Shown piece by piece: positions 30,106 to 40,320 of a DNA stretch of 64,000 bases. Every line of letters begins with the position of its first letter. Position 1 is the stretch's first letter. The notes under the pieces are model-generated. The model was not told the DNA's origin. It worked only from the letters and a program-made list of their open reading frames with translations, and did no database searches. This stretch comes from Methanosarcina barkeri str. Wiesmoor (lineage in GTDB: Archaea; Halobacteriota; Methanosarcinia; Methanosarcinales; Methanosarcinaceae). The DNA lies in assembly GCF_000969985.1 (NCBI RefSeq), contig NZ_CP009526.1, forward strand, positions 2,976,001 to 3,040,000, read 5' to 3'. Position numbers and translations under genes: made by a program.

Positions 30106-30140
30106 CGATTGATTTGACAATTAATACCGGAAGATTTCGA

Positions 30141-31085
30141 ATGGGAATCAAGGAAGATATCAGGACCGTTTTTGAAAAAGACCCCGCAGCGAGGTCTACA
30201 CTTGAGGTAATCTGCTGCTATCCGGGCCTTCATGCTATCTGGATACACCGGATATCTCATTCGCTCTGGGAGAGACACTTTTATTTTCTGGCCCGTCTGC
30301 TCTCTCACATCTCAAGGATGTTAACAGGTATTGAAATCCATCCAGGGGCAAAGCTTGGAAGGAGAGTTTTCATAGACCATGGTTCCGGAGTTGTGATTGG
30401 AGAAACTGCTGAGGTAGGGGATGACGTTCTGATATATATGGGAGTTGTGTTAGGCGGGACAGCTCTGGAAAAGGTAAAGCGTCATCCTACTATTGAAAAT
30501 GATGTGGTTATTGGTTCAGGAGCATCTGTACTTGGACCGATTACTGTTGGAAGAGGCGCTAAAATAGGCGCCGGTTCAGTTGTGATCCGGTCAGTTCCAG
30601 CCGGAGCTACGGTTGTGGGAGTCCCTGCAAGAATTGCAGAGACACATCCTTCGGTTTCTGCAGGACAACTTGACCATGATAAGCTGCCTGATCCCGGACT
30701 TATTGTGATAAGCCAGATACTTGACCGGCTGAGCAGTCTAGAAGACAAGTTCCAGGCACATGAAGAGTTAGTTTCCGGACATGGAAAAACTCCACAAGGA
30801 ACAGTACTTAAAGATGAGCAAATTTATTCCCTGCTAAAAGACGTGGTCGACCCAGGAGTAGGGATGGATATCGTCAAACTGGGCCTGGTAAAGGAAGTAG
30901 TAGTCGACGGACCAAATGTAGAGGTAAACCTTGTATTGACAACAAGCGCCTGCCCTATGATCGAGTATTTTAAGGAACAGATCCGGCGAAAAGTCCTGAG
31001 TGCGGAAGGTGTAGAAAAAGTTAATGTCAATATCCTTGATGAGCCCTGGAGCTGGGACCAAAACAAAAAAAAGGTCGTTCATTAA
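30141..31085 (+). CDS. cysE: Serine O-acetyltransferase fused to a MIP18/DUF59 domain
   Basis: This encodes 314 residues from the ATG at 30141, preceded by CGGAAG; a TTG nine codons earlier is in frame but weak. Residues ~1-190 are Cys[48 protein letters not shown], hexapeptide left-handed beta-helix repeats and GVPARI. It supplies O-acetylserine to CysK. After a linker, residues ~225-310 ([42 protein letters not shown]) form a MIP18/DUF59 domain. Stand-alone relatives act in Fe-S cluster assembly. The fusion may link cysteine supply to Fe-S assembly; that is inference. Confidence 0.93.
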   Translation: MGIKEDIRTVFEKDPAARSTLEVICCYPGLHAIWIHRISHSLWERHFYFLARLLSHISRMLTGIEIHPGAKLGRRVFIDHGSGVVIGETAEVGDDVLIYMGVVLGGTALEKVKRHPTIENDVVIGSGASVLGPITVGRGAKIGAGSVVIRSVPAGATVVGVPARIAETHPSVSAGQLDHDKLPDPGLIVISQILDRLSSLEDKFQAHEELVSGHGKTPQGTVLKDEQIYSLLKDVVDPGVGMDIVKLGLVKEVVVDGPNVEVNLVLTTSACPMIEYFKEQIRRKVLSAEGVEKVNVNILDEPWSWDQNKKKVVH

Positions 31086-31296
31086 AGGCAAACGTCTGTT
31101 GAAAACTGTTTTAACCCATTTTTGGATTTTTTGTTTTCAAGACCAGGACTTAGAGGAAAGCTCATCAAGTAATCTAAAGGAGATAGACTGAACTCATGCC
31201 TGGATTGAAGCAAAATGATCTATGCTCTCTATTTTCGAAAACTAAAAAGGAAAATTTTTAAACACCTACTTAATATGATTTTACGGTGTTTGGCAG

Positions 31297-33891
31297 TTGG
31301 TCGACCAGGAGAAAATTCACAATCAATGTCTAAGCGATGATCCAGAAGAACGCATACATGCGTTAGAGGAATTAAAGATTTTTTTCTCTTCCATGCCAGA
31401 TAAACAGCAGGCATGGAATGATTTAATTAGACTGACTAATGATGAAGACAAATCTTTGAGATATAGGGCTGCCTCTGCTCTTGGTTCTGCGTTTTCTCAA
31501 GTACCAGATAAACAAAAAGTATGGAATGATTTAATTAGACTAATGAATGATGAAGATGAGTCTGTGAGGTATAGGGCTGCCTCTGCTCTTGGTTCTGCGT
31601 TTTCTCAAGTACCAGATAAACAACAGTCTTGGAATGACTTACTTAGACTGACTAAAGAAAAAGATACTCTTGCGAGGTCTTGGGTTGCCCACGCTCTTGG
31701 TTTTGCGTTCTCACAAGTGCCAGATAAACAACAAGCTTCGGATGACTTACATAGACTGACCAATGATGAGGACATTCTTGTAAAGTCTAATGCTGTTCAC
31801 GCTCTTGGTTTTGCGTTTTCTCATGTATCAGATAAACAACAAGCTTCGGATGATTTACATAGACTGACCAATGATGGAGACATTTTTCTAAGATATAGTG
31901 CTGTCACTGCGATTGGTTTTGCGTTTTCTCATGTGCCAGATAAACAACGGGCATGGAATGATTTACATAAACTAACCAATGATGAAAGCAGGTATGTGCG
32001 ATCTTGGGTTACTGCTGCTATTGGTCGTGCGTTCTCTCATGTGCCAGATAAGCAACAGGCATGGAATGATTTACTTAGACTGATGAATGATGAAGACAGT
32101 GATGTGAGGTCTAGTGCTGGCGAAGCTCTTTGTTCTGTGTCTTTTGACATGCTAGATAAACAAAAGGCATGGAATGATTTATATAAACTGACTAATCATG
32201 AAGACAGTTCTGCTAGGTCTTGGGCTGTCTGTGCTCTTGATTCTGCGTTCTCACAAGTGCCAGATAAACAAAAGGCATGGTTTAACTTACTTAGACTGAC
32301 TAATGATGAAGACAGTGAAGTGATAAGTTATGTTGCCGAAGCCCTTGGTTCTGCGTTTCCTCAGGTGCCAGATAAACAACAGGCATGGAATGATTTACAT
32401 AGACTGATTAATGATGAAAATAGTGATGTGAGATATAGTACTGCCGAAATTCTTTGTTCTGCGTTCTCACAAGTGCCAGATAAACAACAGGCATGGGATG
32501 ATTTACATAGACTGACCAATGATGAAGACTGTAGTGTAAGATATATTGCTGCCGAAGCTCTTGGCTCTGCATATTCTCAAGTTCCAGATCAACAACAGGC
32601 ATGGAATGACTTACATAGACTGACTAATGATGAAGACAGTGGTGTGAGGTCTAGTGCCGCTTCTTCTCTTGGTTCTGCTTTTCCTCAATTGCCAGATAAA
32701 CAACAGGCATGGAATGACTTACATAGACTGACTAATGATGAAGACGGTGATGTAAGAACCTTCTCAAATCATTCTCTTGGAAGAATTTTAATATTTATGG
32801 CTTCCCAGGCAGAAACAGATGAAGATTACAAAAAAGAGCTGGAAAAGGCAATAGAATTTTTCGAAACTGCAGCAAAGGAATCATATGGTTGGGATAATCC
32901 TGCTCAATTTTGCCTTCCTTTTTATCGCTCATTCCATTCAATAATTTTTAAAAAACAGGAAGCTAAAGAAGAAGTAGATAGATATTTGGCAGAAACTAAA
33001 TCTGCAATTCTAGGCTCAGAAAGCAAAAAACAGCTTCTTGAAGCTGTTGAAAACCTCGCAGAAGCATTAAAAGAAGTTCAGAGTATGGGAACTATAGATT
33101 TGCCTAGGATGAAAAGTGAGATTAATTTCTATAGGAAATACTGCGAGCATGCTGCGGAAATAATGAAATGCACTAATGAAAAAGCACCGTTCGCGACAGA
33201 AATTCTGAGAAAAGGGCTGCCCATTCTAGATAGAAATCTAAAAGAGCTTATTGAAGAGATCAAGGAAAAAGCAGAAACTGCATGTCAGTTATCTCAAGGA
33301 ACTGCTAACAAAGAAATTGCATGCACTGTTAACAAAGAAATCCAAAAATGGGAAATCGGCAGTCCGGAAGAAATGAGTTGGTATGTAAATAATCTTATTA
33401 CAGTTCTTAAATCAAAAATTCCTCACAATACCAAAAACAAAGAAATTCTTAATATGATTGAGTGCATGAAGTTTGAGAAAGACCTTACAAAGCAATATAG
33501 AACTCTATCTACTGTTATTGGATTAATACCTACAGTTAACGTGGTTGAAGTAGAGCCTGTCGTTGGAAATATTAGCAAAGGATTTCAAGAATTAGGAACA
33601 AAAGTAGATGGTCTTTCTCAAGAAATGAACGAGATAAGGATTAGCTTAAGCCCTGGTATAACACAAGAAATTGAAATTTCTTCAGGAATTGAGATCTCAG
33701 GAACAGGTGGAAAGCTTATAACAACAATTCCTTTGCAAGAAATTTCATACGTAGAACTTAAAAAAGATTTGCAAAGGATAAAAGGAGAGAATATTAGCAA
33801 ATTGTCTGAGCTTCCAAAAAGATTAGCTAACAGAATTAAAGGATATTTATTACTGAAAGACAGAGAAGATATTATTGAGCAGTTAACTTGA
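31297..33891 (+). CDS. HEAT-like repeat protein with helical C-terminal domain
   Basis: This encodes 864 residues from a TTG; no in-frame ATG lies near the start. Residues ~31-500 hold thirteen 36-residue repeats with consensus PDKQQAWNDLHRLTNDED, then SxVRxxAAxALGSAFSQV. These are two-helix HEAT/PBS-lyase-type repeats that usually form a protein-binding solenoid. The 108-base units are still similar in DNA, so the expansion is recent. The rest is helical and Lys/Glu-rich, with a coiled-coil-like segment (ISKGFQELGTKVDGLSQEMN) and a C-terminal ELKKDLQRIKGENIS...DIIEQL region that I cannot assign. There is no signal peptide, so it is probably cytoplasmic. Function unknown. Confidence 0.85.
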   Translation: MVDQEKIHNQCLSDDPEERIHALEELKIFFSSMPDKQQAWNDLIRLTNDEDKSLRYRAASALGSAFSQVPDKQKVWNDLIRLMNDEDESVRYRAASALGSAFSQVPDKQQSWNDLLRLTKEKDTLARSWVAHALGFAFSQVPDKQQASDDLHRLTNDEDILVKSNAVHALGFAFSHVSDKQQASDDLHRLTNDGDIFLRYSAVTAIGFAFSHVPDKQRAWNDLHKLTNDESRYVRSWVTAAIGRAFSHVPDKQQAWNDLLRLMNDEDSDVRSSAGEALCSVSFDMLDKQKAWNDLYKLTNHEDSSARSWAVCALDSAFSQVPDKQKAWFNLLRLTNDEDSEVISYVAEALGSAFPQVPDKQQAWNDLHRLINDENSDVRYSTAEILCSAFSQVPDKQQAWDDLHRLTNDEDCSVRYIAAEALGSAYSQVPDQQQAWNDLHRLTNDEDSGVRSSAASSLGSAFPQLPDKQQAWNDLHRLTNDEDGDVRTFSNHSLGRILIFMASQAETDEDYKKELEKAIEFFETAAKESYGWDNPAQFCLPFYRSFHSIIFKKQEAKEEVDRYLAETKSAILGSESKKQLLEAVENLAEALKEVQSMGTIDLPRMKSEINFYRKYCEHAAEIMKCTNEKAPFATEILRKGLPILDRNLKELIEEIKEKAETACQLSQGTANKEIACTVNKEIQKWEIGSPEEMSWYVNNLITVLKSKIPHNTKNKEILNMIECMKFEKDLTKQYRTLSTVIGLIPTVNVVEVEPVVGNISKGFQELGTKVDGLSQEMNEIRISLSPGITQEIEISSGIEISGTGGKLITTIPLQEISYVELKKDLQRIKGENISKLSELPKRLANRIKGYLLLKDREDIIEQLT

Positions 33892-34107
33892 AATGTGTTG
33901 TCTTTAGTGATCAGTCAACGATATGTCTATTGCCTGTTTTACTTGTTTCATATCTGAATGTAAAAATGGATTTAACCGGCTCTGTATTTTTTCGTCTGTT
34001 AATCTGAGTGTCTACTTTTCATGATTGTTTTGTTTTAATCATTTATATATAACGATATAAGCATTTAAATACATTTAAAACATATAGTAATACGGAGATA
34101 TAAAAAT

Positions 34108-34635
34108 ATGTATGAACCTCCTAACCAGTTTCATTGCCTTGATGCCGATGTTTGGATTGAGATTCCAAATAGGGTAATAGGCGTTACTGGTAATTGCTAT
34201 GTTGGACGGGATTACATCCCTAAAAACGGTAAAACACGATATGATGTGAAGGTCTTCGTTAAGAAGATCAAAAAGGAACAAGAGAATCCTGATACATTGA
34301 TTAAAGACAATGATCTAGAATTATCTAAGAGTAAGTCAGATGACATTGGAACTTTGATTGAGAAAGGAGTGAATCTAAGAAATTTTAAAAAATATGACGA
34401 GGCCCTGCAAATATTTGAGAAAGTAACAGAACTCGAACCCTCGAATGCACAGGCATGGCATAATAAAGGAATTATTCTAGGAATCCTTAAGAAGTACAAT
34501 GAAGCTCGGCAAGCATTTGAGAAAGCGATGGAAATCGAACCGGGGAAAAACCGTAGGGATTGTAGTTCTCGTCATCTTCGTTCCGCTCGCAATAGGACCT
34601 CTGAAAGGAATCAGGGCAGCAACGTAGAACAGTAA
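34108..34635 (+). CDS. TPR protein, probable frameshift before a C-terminal membrane anchor
   Basis: This encodes 175 residues as read. Residues ~1-55 (DADVWIEIPNRVIGVTGNCYVG...YDVKVFVKKI) form an unrecognised beta-rich domain. Residues ~75-150 hold two TPRs (NFKKYDEALQIFEKVTELEP and KYNEARQAFEKAMEIEPGK). The last 30 residues are Arg/Ser-rich and unlike a TPR tail. Removing one A from the run at 34546-34550 gives TVGIVVLVIFVPLAIGPLKG and a stop at 34627, a good membrane anchor. The gene is therefore either mutated, a sequencing error, or switched by slippage. GGAG lies ~11 bases before the ATG. Confidence 0.7.
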   Translation: MYEPPNQFHCLDADVWIEIPNRVIGVTGNCYVGRDYIPKNGKTRYDVKVFVKKIKKEQENPDTLIKDNDLELSKSKSDDIGTLIEKGVNLRNFKKYDEALQIFEKVTELEPSNAQAWHNKGIILGILKKYNEARQAFEKAMEIEPGKNRRDCSSRHLRSARNRTSERNQGSNVEQ

Positions 34636-35083
34636 ACTAAACGAACATAAAACTTGATGACTAAACATTTCAAATGAGGGAATAAGAAGCGCAATATTAG
34701 ACCCACGTATTTTTGGGATTCGAAAGTGATGCTTCAAATCCTGCTCTCTTTCCTTCTTTTTCTTCAATTGTTGTGGCAGGTCACTGACGAAACAGACCAC
34801 ATTTTGCAATATCTAAACTTCTCCTAAGACCTGTAGCTATTGAGTTCAAATTAATGAAAATCCTTTATTGCAGAGGATTTCTACAGAGATATTTAACCTA
34901 ACTCCCTTATACCAGACAACTGCACAGTTCCAAAATATGGGCCGCTCGATATTTAAACATTAAAAACAAAAAAGCGCCCAGTAATTTATCTCACAAATCG
35001 CTCACTGTTATCCTGTGCAGGATATATATTCATGCCTGCACTTTGTTCTAAATAATTCATTTCTTCTATACAATGGTGATCTT
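34636..35083. other. Spacer before fumarase
   Basis: I see no gene. TATA-like AT stretches lie before 35015, where a GTG opens the fumarase frame early (see the fumarase entry). Confidence 0.4.
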
Positions 35084-35926
35084 TTGTCTACAAAAATTAG
35101 CCGTGAAAGTTTTATCCGGTCTATTGCAGACCTATTAAGAAAAACGGAAACTGAGCTTCCTGATGATGTGGTGAACGCAATCAGGAAAGCTGAGGCCGCA
35201 GAAGAAAATAAGGTTGCAAAATTTCAGCTTCGGGCAATCCTGAAGAACCTTGAAATTGCAAAAAAATACAGGGTTCCCATGTGCCAGGACACAGGCATCA
35301 TGATTTTTTTTGCGGAAATCGGGAGCGAATTTCAGCCAGGTTTTGACCTTGAGGCTGCAATCAGGGAAGCAGTGATACTTGCAACAACCGAAATTCCTCT
35401 CCGGCCGAACGCAGTCGATCCTCTGACCCGAAAGAACAGCGGAAACAATACAGGGGTTGGAATTCCGGATATCCACTGGAAACTCGTTCCCGGAAACCAG
35501 TTAAAGATTACAGCTGCCCCTAAAGGCGCAGGTTCGGAAAATATGAGTTCACTGCGTATGTTTAACCCTACAGAAACTGGAAGTATCAAAAACTTCGTGC
35601 TAGAAACCATAGTGACCGCCGGAGGAATGCCATGCCCTCCACTGACCATAGGAATCGGTATTGGAGGTTCTTTTGATGCTGCAGCCAGGCTTGCAAAAGA
35701 ATCTCTGCTTGAGCCTCTTGACGCCCCGATGGAGGGACTGGAAAGAGAAATCTTTGAAGCTGTAAACACCCTTGGGATAGGCTGTATGGGGCTTGGCGGT
35801 AGCACAACTGCCCTTGCAGTGCGCGTAAAAACAGCTCACTGCCACACTGCTTCCCTTCCGGTTGCAGTAAATATCCAGTGCTGGGCGAATCGACATGCTT
35901 CGGTTGTGTTTGGGGGGGATGAATAA
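35084..35926 (+). CDS. fumA: Fumarate hydratase class I, alpha (N-terminal) subunit
   Basis: This encodes about 280 residues from the TTG at 35084, where the conserved STKISRESF begins; the frame is open back to a GTG at 35015. The subunit binds the [4Fe-4S] cluster that hydrates fumarate to malate. [54 protein letters not shown] and [16 protein letters not shown] include the three expected Cys ligands. The two-subunit form is usual in archaea. It overlaps fumB by one base (TAATG). Confidence 0.93.
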   Translation: MSTKISRESFIRSIADLLRKTETELPDDVVNAIRKAEAAEENKVAKFQLRAILKNLEIAKKYRVPMCQDTGIMIFFAEIGSEFQPGFDLEAAIREAVILATTEIPLRPNAVDPLTRKNSGNNTGVGIPDIHWKLVPGNQLKITAAPKGAGSENMSSLRMFNPTETGSIKNFVLETIVTAGGMPCPPLTIGIGIGGSFDAAARLAKESLLEPLDAPMEGLEREIFEAVNTLGIGCMGLGGSTTALAVRVKTAHCHTASLPVAVNIQCWANRHASVVFGGDE

Positions 35927-36501
35927 TGGAATATCACCTGAAAACTCCGCTGAAGAAAGAAGATATCGAGAAACTCAATGCCGGAGATATCGTCTATATC
36001 TCAGGAGAAATCCTGACAGCCAGGGACGAAGCCCATGCCAGAATTCTCGAGATGGGAGAAAAGAAAGAAGAACTTCCTTTTTCTCTGGAAGGTGCTGTAA
36101 TATACCACTGCGGCCCCCTGATGCAGAAAACCGAAAACGGCTGGAAAGTAGTATCTGCCGGCCCTACAACTAGCGGCAGGATGTCAAAAATGACTCCTCC
36201 TCTTCTGAAAGCGCATGACGTTCGGGCAATCATAGGAAAAGGCGGGATGAAAGACGTAGCCGATGCCTTGAAGAATGGATCCGTTTATCTTGCTTATACA
36301 GGCGGATGTGCAGCCCTTGCCGCAGAGTTAATAAAAGAAGTAAAAGCCGTCCACTGGCTTGACCTTGGAATGCCTGAAGCCGTCTGGGTGCTCAGAGTGG
36401 AAGAATTCGGGCCGCTTATTGTAGGGATTGACACAAAAGGAAAGGATATTTTTGCAGAGGTAAGGGAAAAAGCTCAAAAACAACTTGAAAAGCAAGAGTA
36501 A
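35926..36501 (+). CDS. fumB: Fumarate hydratase class I, beta (C-terminal) subunit
   Basis: This encodes 191 residues. [58 protein letters not shown] and [14 protein letters not shown] are typical of the beta domain that completes the fumarase active site. Its start uses the A of the fumA stop, giving strict coupling. The stop codon lies in an imperfect ~30-base duplication (CTTGAAAAGCAAGAGTAAG then CTTGAAAAGCAGAGATAAG). Confidence 0.93.
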   Translation: MEYHLKTPLKKEDIEKLNAGDIVYISGEILTARDEAHARILEMGEKKEELPFSLEGAVIYHCGPLMQKTENGWKVVSAGPTTSGRMSKMTPPLLKAHDVRAIIGKGGMKDVADALKNGSVYLAYTGGCAALAAELIKEVKAVHWLDLGMPEAVWVLRVEEFGPLIVGIDTKGKDIFAEVREKAQKQLEKQE

Positions 36502-36718
36502 GCTCTTAAAAGGCTTGAAAAGCAGAGATAAGGCCAGTATTTCGAGGGATAAAGTCGGTATTTCTTTATTAGCTGGAAGCAGAGATTGAGGGTGACAGGG
36601 AGATGTCGTCCGGGTCTTTACCTCAATCTCAAATAGGCTGCCGGATTAGCAGATACCGGATTAGCAGATTCAGGAAGAAGGTTTTGCAGAGTTTTGAAGA
36701 TATCTTAAAGCCCTTCTT

Positions 36719-36997
36719 TTATTTGCAATCGTTTTCAAGCCGTCTAAATGCTTTTACAAGAGAGTCCATTTTTCTGACAATGATTTTCCCCAGAAGGGAA
36801 AGCTTATATATTTTTTTCTCCTGAATCACGAGCCCATTTTCTTTTAGCTTTTTAAGCTGAGGGAGAATCGCAACTGAGTTCGTATCAAGCTCATTATTGA
36901 TCTCTTCAATTGTCCGGGGCTTTTCTTTGAGGAGGATAAGCAGGTTGGTCCTTTTTTCGGAAGACAAAAGAATTGTGATCAGGTTAGATCTCATCAT
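36719..36997 (-). CDS. Short winged-helix regulator, likely C-terminally truncated
   Basis: This encodes ~92 residues from MMRSNLITILLSSEKR (start 36997; the frame is open to 37120). LLILLKEKPRTIEEINNELDTNSVAILPQLKKLKENGLVIQEKKIYKLSLLGKIIVRKMDSL (in two helices plus wing) matches the N-terminal half of methanogen winged-helix regulators that normally continue for ~150 more residues with a DUF1724-type domain. Here it stops at FRRLENDCK. It may regulate the adjacent MFS gene or be a relic. Confidence 0.65.
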   Translation of the reverse strand: MMRSNLITILLSSEKRTNLLILLKEKPRTIEEINNELDTNSVAILPQLKKLKENGLVIQEKKIYKLSLLGKIIVRKMDSLVKAFRRLENDCK

Positions 36998-37271
36998 CCC
37001 TACTGCAAAAGCCGTAAATATATACTTTTTCATTCTGAATATTGTAATTCCATAGCAAAAGAACTTAAGAGTTTTAATTGGCCAAAAGATCCGACCTTTA
37101 CCCTGAATAAGGCGGGTCAAAAAAGAAGAGTCAAAAAAGAAGAGTCAAAAAAAGAAAAACGTATTTCATCCGGACTATTCATTCTGACATATTTTAGAAT
37201 TAAATAATATTTCAGAATTAAATATTCCAACCATAAATAGTCCCTTAAAATCTCTCAAGTTACAGGCATTT

Positions 37272-38849
37272 TTACTTCTCTGTTTGCGAAGGAACCAGGA
37301 TCTCAGGTGGCAGAAAGATTGAGGCAATTATGCCGAGTATCGCAAAAATCACCAGCCCCCAGAGGGAAGCTTTTATCCCGTGGATACGGGCGATTTCGTT
37401 TACTCTCAAGACCTTCTGTGAAAGGTCAGGAGGAGCATCTTTCAGGATAGCTGTTAGTTCTTCATTGCTCAAAAAACGGGCGTTCTCCTCTACTGCCGAT
37501 ATCACGGAAGGCTTGAGATTTTCTGGAATACCAGTACTGTCCTCGATGAAGTTAGTGGCTTCTCCTACCAGGCCCACAATAACTATGGAACCCATAAGGG
37601 CTGTTCCAATAGCCATGCCCAAATTCTGGGAAGTGCTCATAAGAGCAGCTGCCTCACTTGTCCTTTCAGGAACTACCTGGGAAAGGACGAGATTCATTAT
37701 CTGCGATGCTATAACTCCTGCACCTATGCCTATTAAGGCAAAACCTGTTAGCAGGGCAAGCCCTCTGACTTCCACATTAATTGTTGCAGTAGCCAGTAAA
37801 AGCCCTGCGATGAGTACGAGTAGCCCAACCTGGATAATGCGCTTTGGGGCTATGCGAGAAGATAATCGAGATGCTGTGAGCGAAGCAATTAAAAGTGGTA
37901 TGGAGAGAGGAAGGTAAAGAAAGCCTGTCTGCATCGCATTGAGACCCAGTGCTATCTGGAGGAAAAGAGCCATGCTGAACAGGAAGCCTCCGATAAGAAC
38001 GGTCTGAACCATCTGGACAAAAATGCCTGAAGTAACCCTGCGGTCCCTGAGCACATCGAGCCTTACGAGCGGCATCTTCCCCAGAGTAATGACATGAAGT
38101 TCCCAGAGGGCAAAACACAGAAGAATAATGCCTCCTGCTGCAATAAATACCGGAGTAGGTGAAAGCCCAAACGGGGAAATTTCAATTCCACCTATTGAGA
38201 AGGGATGACGTGCCTCCCACCAGCCATAGGTCCCCGCCAACAATATCCCAAAGACAATAAGCCCCATTCCCAGCGCAGAGATTATCGAGCCGACTATATC
38301 CATCCTGGGTTTCTCTTCGGTCTCAAGGGGTGCATCCAGAATATACCGGCTTAACAGCAGGACAATGACCACGATCACAACCTCCCCACCAAAGGCAAAC
38401 CTCCAGGTGTACTCAGTTGTCAGCCAGCCTCCTATTATGGGCCCGAGGGCAATTGCGCTTGCAACAATTCCACCTAATATACCATAAGCAAGTGCACGGT
38501 CCTTTCCGCTGTAGTTTGAGGTCACGAGTGTCTGGATGGCAGGCATGACAAGGGTAGCTCCTAGCCCTTCAAGGATTGACCAGCCTATAAACAGCACAGC
38601 CATTGTCGGGCTGATTGCAGTCAGGAACGAACCACTACCGTAGATGATCAGTCCTGTCCTGAATGCCCTTTTTCGACCAATGATATCTCCAAGTTTTCCT
38701 CCGGTGATCATAAGTGATGCCATTACAAGAGAATAGAGTGTAATGGCAGCCTGGACAGTAGCAACGTTAGTGTTGAAATCTTTGATAAGTGTCGAAATCG
38801 AAACGTTCATTATTGTCGTATCAATAACAAGCACAAACATTGCAAGCAC
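37272..38849 (-). CDS. MFS multidrug exporter, DHA2 (14-helix) family
   Basis: This encodes 525 residues from a GTG. About 14 membrane helices are predicted. VIDTTIMNVSISTLIKDF is the DHA2 helix-1 signature, GGKLGDIIGRKRAF is the MFS motif A, and AIALGPIIGGWLTTEYTWRF is the motif C region. Relatives export drugs or other hydrophobic compounds using proton force. Ten codons upstream in frame is ATA GAA AGA AAG with GGAGG 7 bases before, where relatives would begin MERK. The original ATG seems to have become ATA. Confidence 0.9.
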   Translation of the reverse strand: MLAMFVLVIDTTIMNVSISTLIKDFNTNVATVQAAITLYSLVMASLMITGGKLGDIIGRKRAFRTGLIIYGSGSFLTAISPTMAVLFIGWSILEGLGATLVMPAIQTLVTSNYSGKDRALAYGILGGIVASAIALGPIIGGWLTTEYTWRFAFGGEVVIVVIVLLLSRYILDAPLETEEKPRMDIVGSIISALGMGLIVFGILLAGTYGWWEARHPFSIGGIEISPFGLSPTPVFIAAGGIILLCFALWELHVITLGKMPLVRLDVLRDRRVTSGIFVQMVQTVLIGGFLFSMALFLQIALGLNAMQTGFLYLPLSIPLLIASLTASRLSSRIAPKRIIQVGLLVLIAGLLLATATINVEVRGLALLTGFALIGIGAGVIASQIMNLVLSQVVPERTSEAAALMSTSQNLGMAIGTALMGSIVIVGLVGEATNFIEDSTGIPENLKPSVISAVEENARFLSNEELTAILKDAPPDLSQKVLRVNEIARIHGIKASLWGLVIFAILGIIASIFLPPEILVPSQTEK

Positions 38850-39042
38850 GAGAGCAGCAAGTACAGTCTTTCTTTCTATGTCAACGCCTCCTATAGTAAA
38901 TATAAAGGCGCAATATCTGCAGGAAGAAGCTCACATAATCTGTTTACAGCCAGGAGATCCAGAAATTAAAGAAAGAGCAGGAAGGCGTAAACTTTTTTTA
39001 TTACTTTAAAATCGTAATCTGTGCCACCTGCATCCTCACTCG

Positions 39043-39429
39043 TTAATCTAGTCTGAATGCTCCCCTTACACCTGGCAGCATGATATAGATGAGAATGAGG
39101 GCATTCGCGAGAACTGACAAGTTTACATCATACCATGTACCTCCTGTAACCAGTAACACAAAATCAATGCACAGGTTGAATATCGTAATAACAGCCAGAA
39201 ATATCCATGCTTGCTGGTCCACCTGCCAGAGCATCTGAGCCAGCCACACCCATATGTAGGCGAGCAGGCCGTACAGCAGTGCATACCATAGACTGAAGAC
39301 ACGGCCCTCAATTACCCCTAAAAAGGGCAAAAAACCGAGAAACCGAAGCATTACAATAGCGTTTAAAAATGCCAGAACAATAGCTACAAAAGCCAGTATT
39401 GTGACACCAATAGGTCTTTCCATACTCAA
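39043..39429 (-). CDS. Four-helix membrane protein
   Basis: This encodes 128 residues with four predicted membrane helices and short loops (IGVTILAFVAIVLAFLNAIV, LWYALLYGLLAYIWVWLAQM, WIFLAVITIFNLCIDFVLLV, LSVLANALILIYIMLP). I know similar small archaeal integral membrane proteins but no function. It lies 31 bases after the HdeD-like gene on the same strand, so the two are probably one operon. Confidence 0.7.
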   Translation of the reverse strand: MSMERPIGVTILAFVAIVLAFLNAIVMLRFLGFLPFLGVIEGRVFSLWYALLYGLLAYIWVWLAQMLWQVDQQAWIFLAVITIFNLCIDFVLLVTGGTWYDVNLSVLANALILIYIMLPGVRGAFRLD

Positions 39430-39460
39430 ATCTCCCCTCTCTGTAATGTGATAGCCTGCG

Positions 39461-40030
39461 TCAAGTTCTCATTCTTAATCCCCAGATAAGTGACCCGATT
39501 CCCCCGATAATAAAGAAAAAGCCGAATATCCATGGCAAAAACAGGGCTCCTACAAGAGAATTGGTTAGAAGAAAAAGGCCGAGAATTATGGTGAGGAGAC
39601 CGATGATTCCTATTCCCCATCCTCCTCCTTTAAGGGCCAGGATAATTTTTACGACTCCGTTGATAATAGCCCATACTCCTATGAAAATAACGAATAATGT
39701 AAGGACTATGAAAGGACTGTAGATTGGGTACGTCAGTATGACAACTCCTGCAATAATGCTAAGGATACCCGAAAGCAATTTCCATACCCTATTCCCTGAA
39801 AATATCAGCGCCCCTATGACAGAAAGAATTCCTTCTGCTAGCCAGAAAATACCAAGAATCTGTACAAGAAAGACAGTGGTTGCAGCAGGCCTGTATATGA
39901 GGAATAATCCTACAAGGATGGCAATGATCCCCTCCAGAAGAACCACCCACCAGGGTACCTGCAGTATTTCATACCCAGTCTCATATTCAGGTTCAATTGA
40001 TTGTCCCGTGACATCAGTTGGTTGTTCCAT
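39461..40030 (-). CDS. HdeD/DUF308-family membrane protein
   Basis: This encodes 189 residues from the ATG at 40030, with GGGGAG about 9 bases before it; an in-frame ATG at 40039 touches the ribosome site. A ~25-residue acidic N terminus is followed by six helices. VPWWVVLLEGIIAILVGLFL, AATTVFLVQILGIFWLAEGI and SGILSIIAGVVILTYPI show the repeated two-helix pattern of HdeD/DUF308 proteins, linked to acid stress in enterobacteria. Its role in an archaeon is unknown. Confidence 0.82.
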   Translation of the reverse strand: MEQPTDVTGQSIEPEYETGYEILQVPWWVVLLEGIIAILVGLFLIYRPAATTVFLVQILGIFWLAEGILSVIGALIFSGNRVWKLLSGILSIIAGVVILTYPIYSPFIVLTLFVIFIGVWAIINGVVKIILALKGGGWGIGIIGLLTIILGLFLLTNSLVGALFLPWIFGFFFIIGGIGSLIWGLRMRT

Positions 40031-40039
40031 ATAGTCCAT

Positions 40040-40320
40040 CTCCCCAAAAATTTAGTTCTTCAACCAGTACTCCCTGCGGCTGAAATATAGATATGAGAAC
40101 CGTTAAAGGAGTATCTTTTATCCCCCTATATGGGACTTCATATTGCTGGATGAATTATTTACACTTAGAAATAGCCAGAGTCAAAGAGAATATATCCTTC
40201 TCCCTCACAAAGAAGAATAGTCTCCTTCTCCCGGTTCAATTCATCGATGGAACCCGACATAATTGTGCAATCTCCCCTCAATAAATACCACATAACATTG
40301 CTGTTAAAGAATTAACTGAA
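40040..40320. other. Spacer, promoter side of the HdeD-like operon
   Basis: No gene is recognised. A short open frame at 40093-40284 has no domain and no ribosome site. Confidence 0.4.

Noticed and set aside
35135-35896. Several minus-strand frames opposite fumA
   Set aside because: They are shadows of a gene with clear family identity on the plus strand.
40093-40284. 63-codon plus-strand frame after the HdeD-like gene start
   Set aside because: It has no domain and lies in the promoter spacer of the opposite-strand operon.
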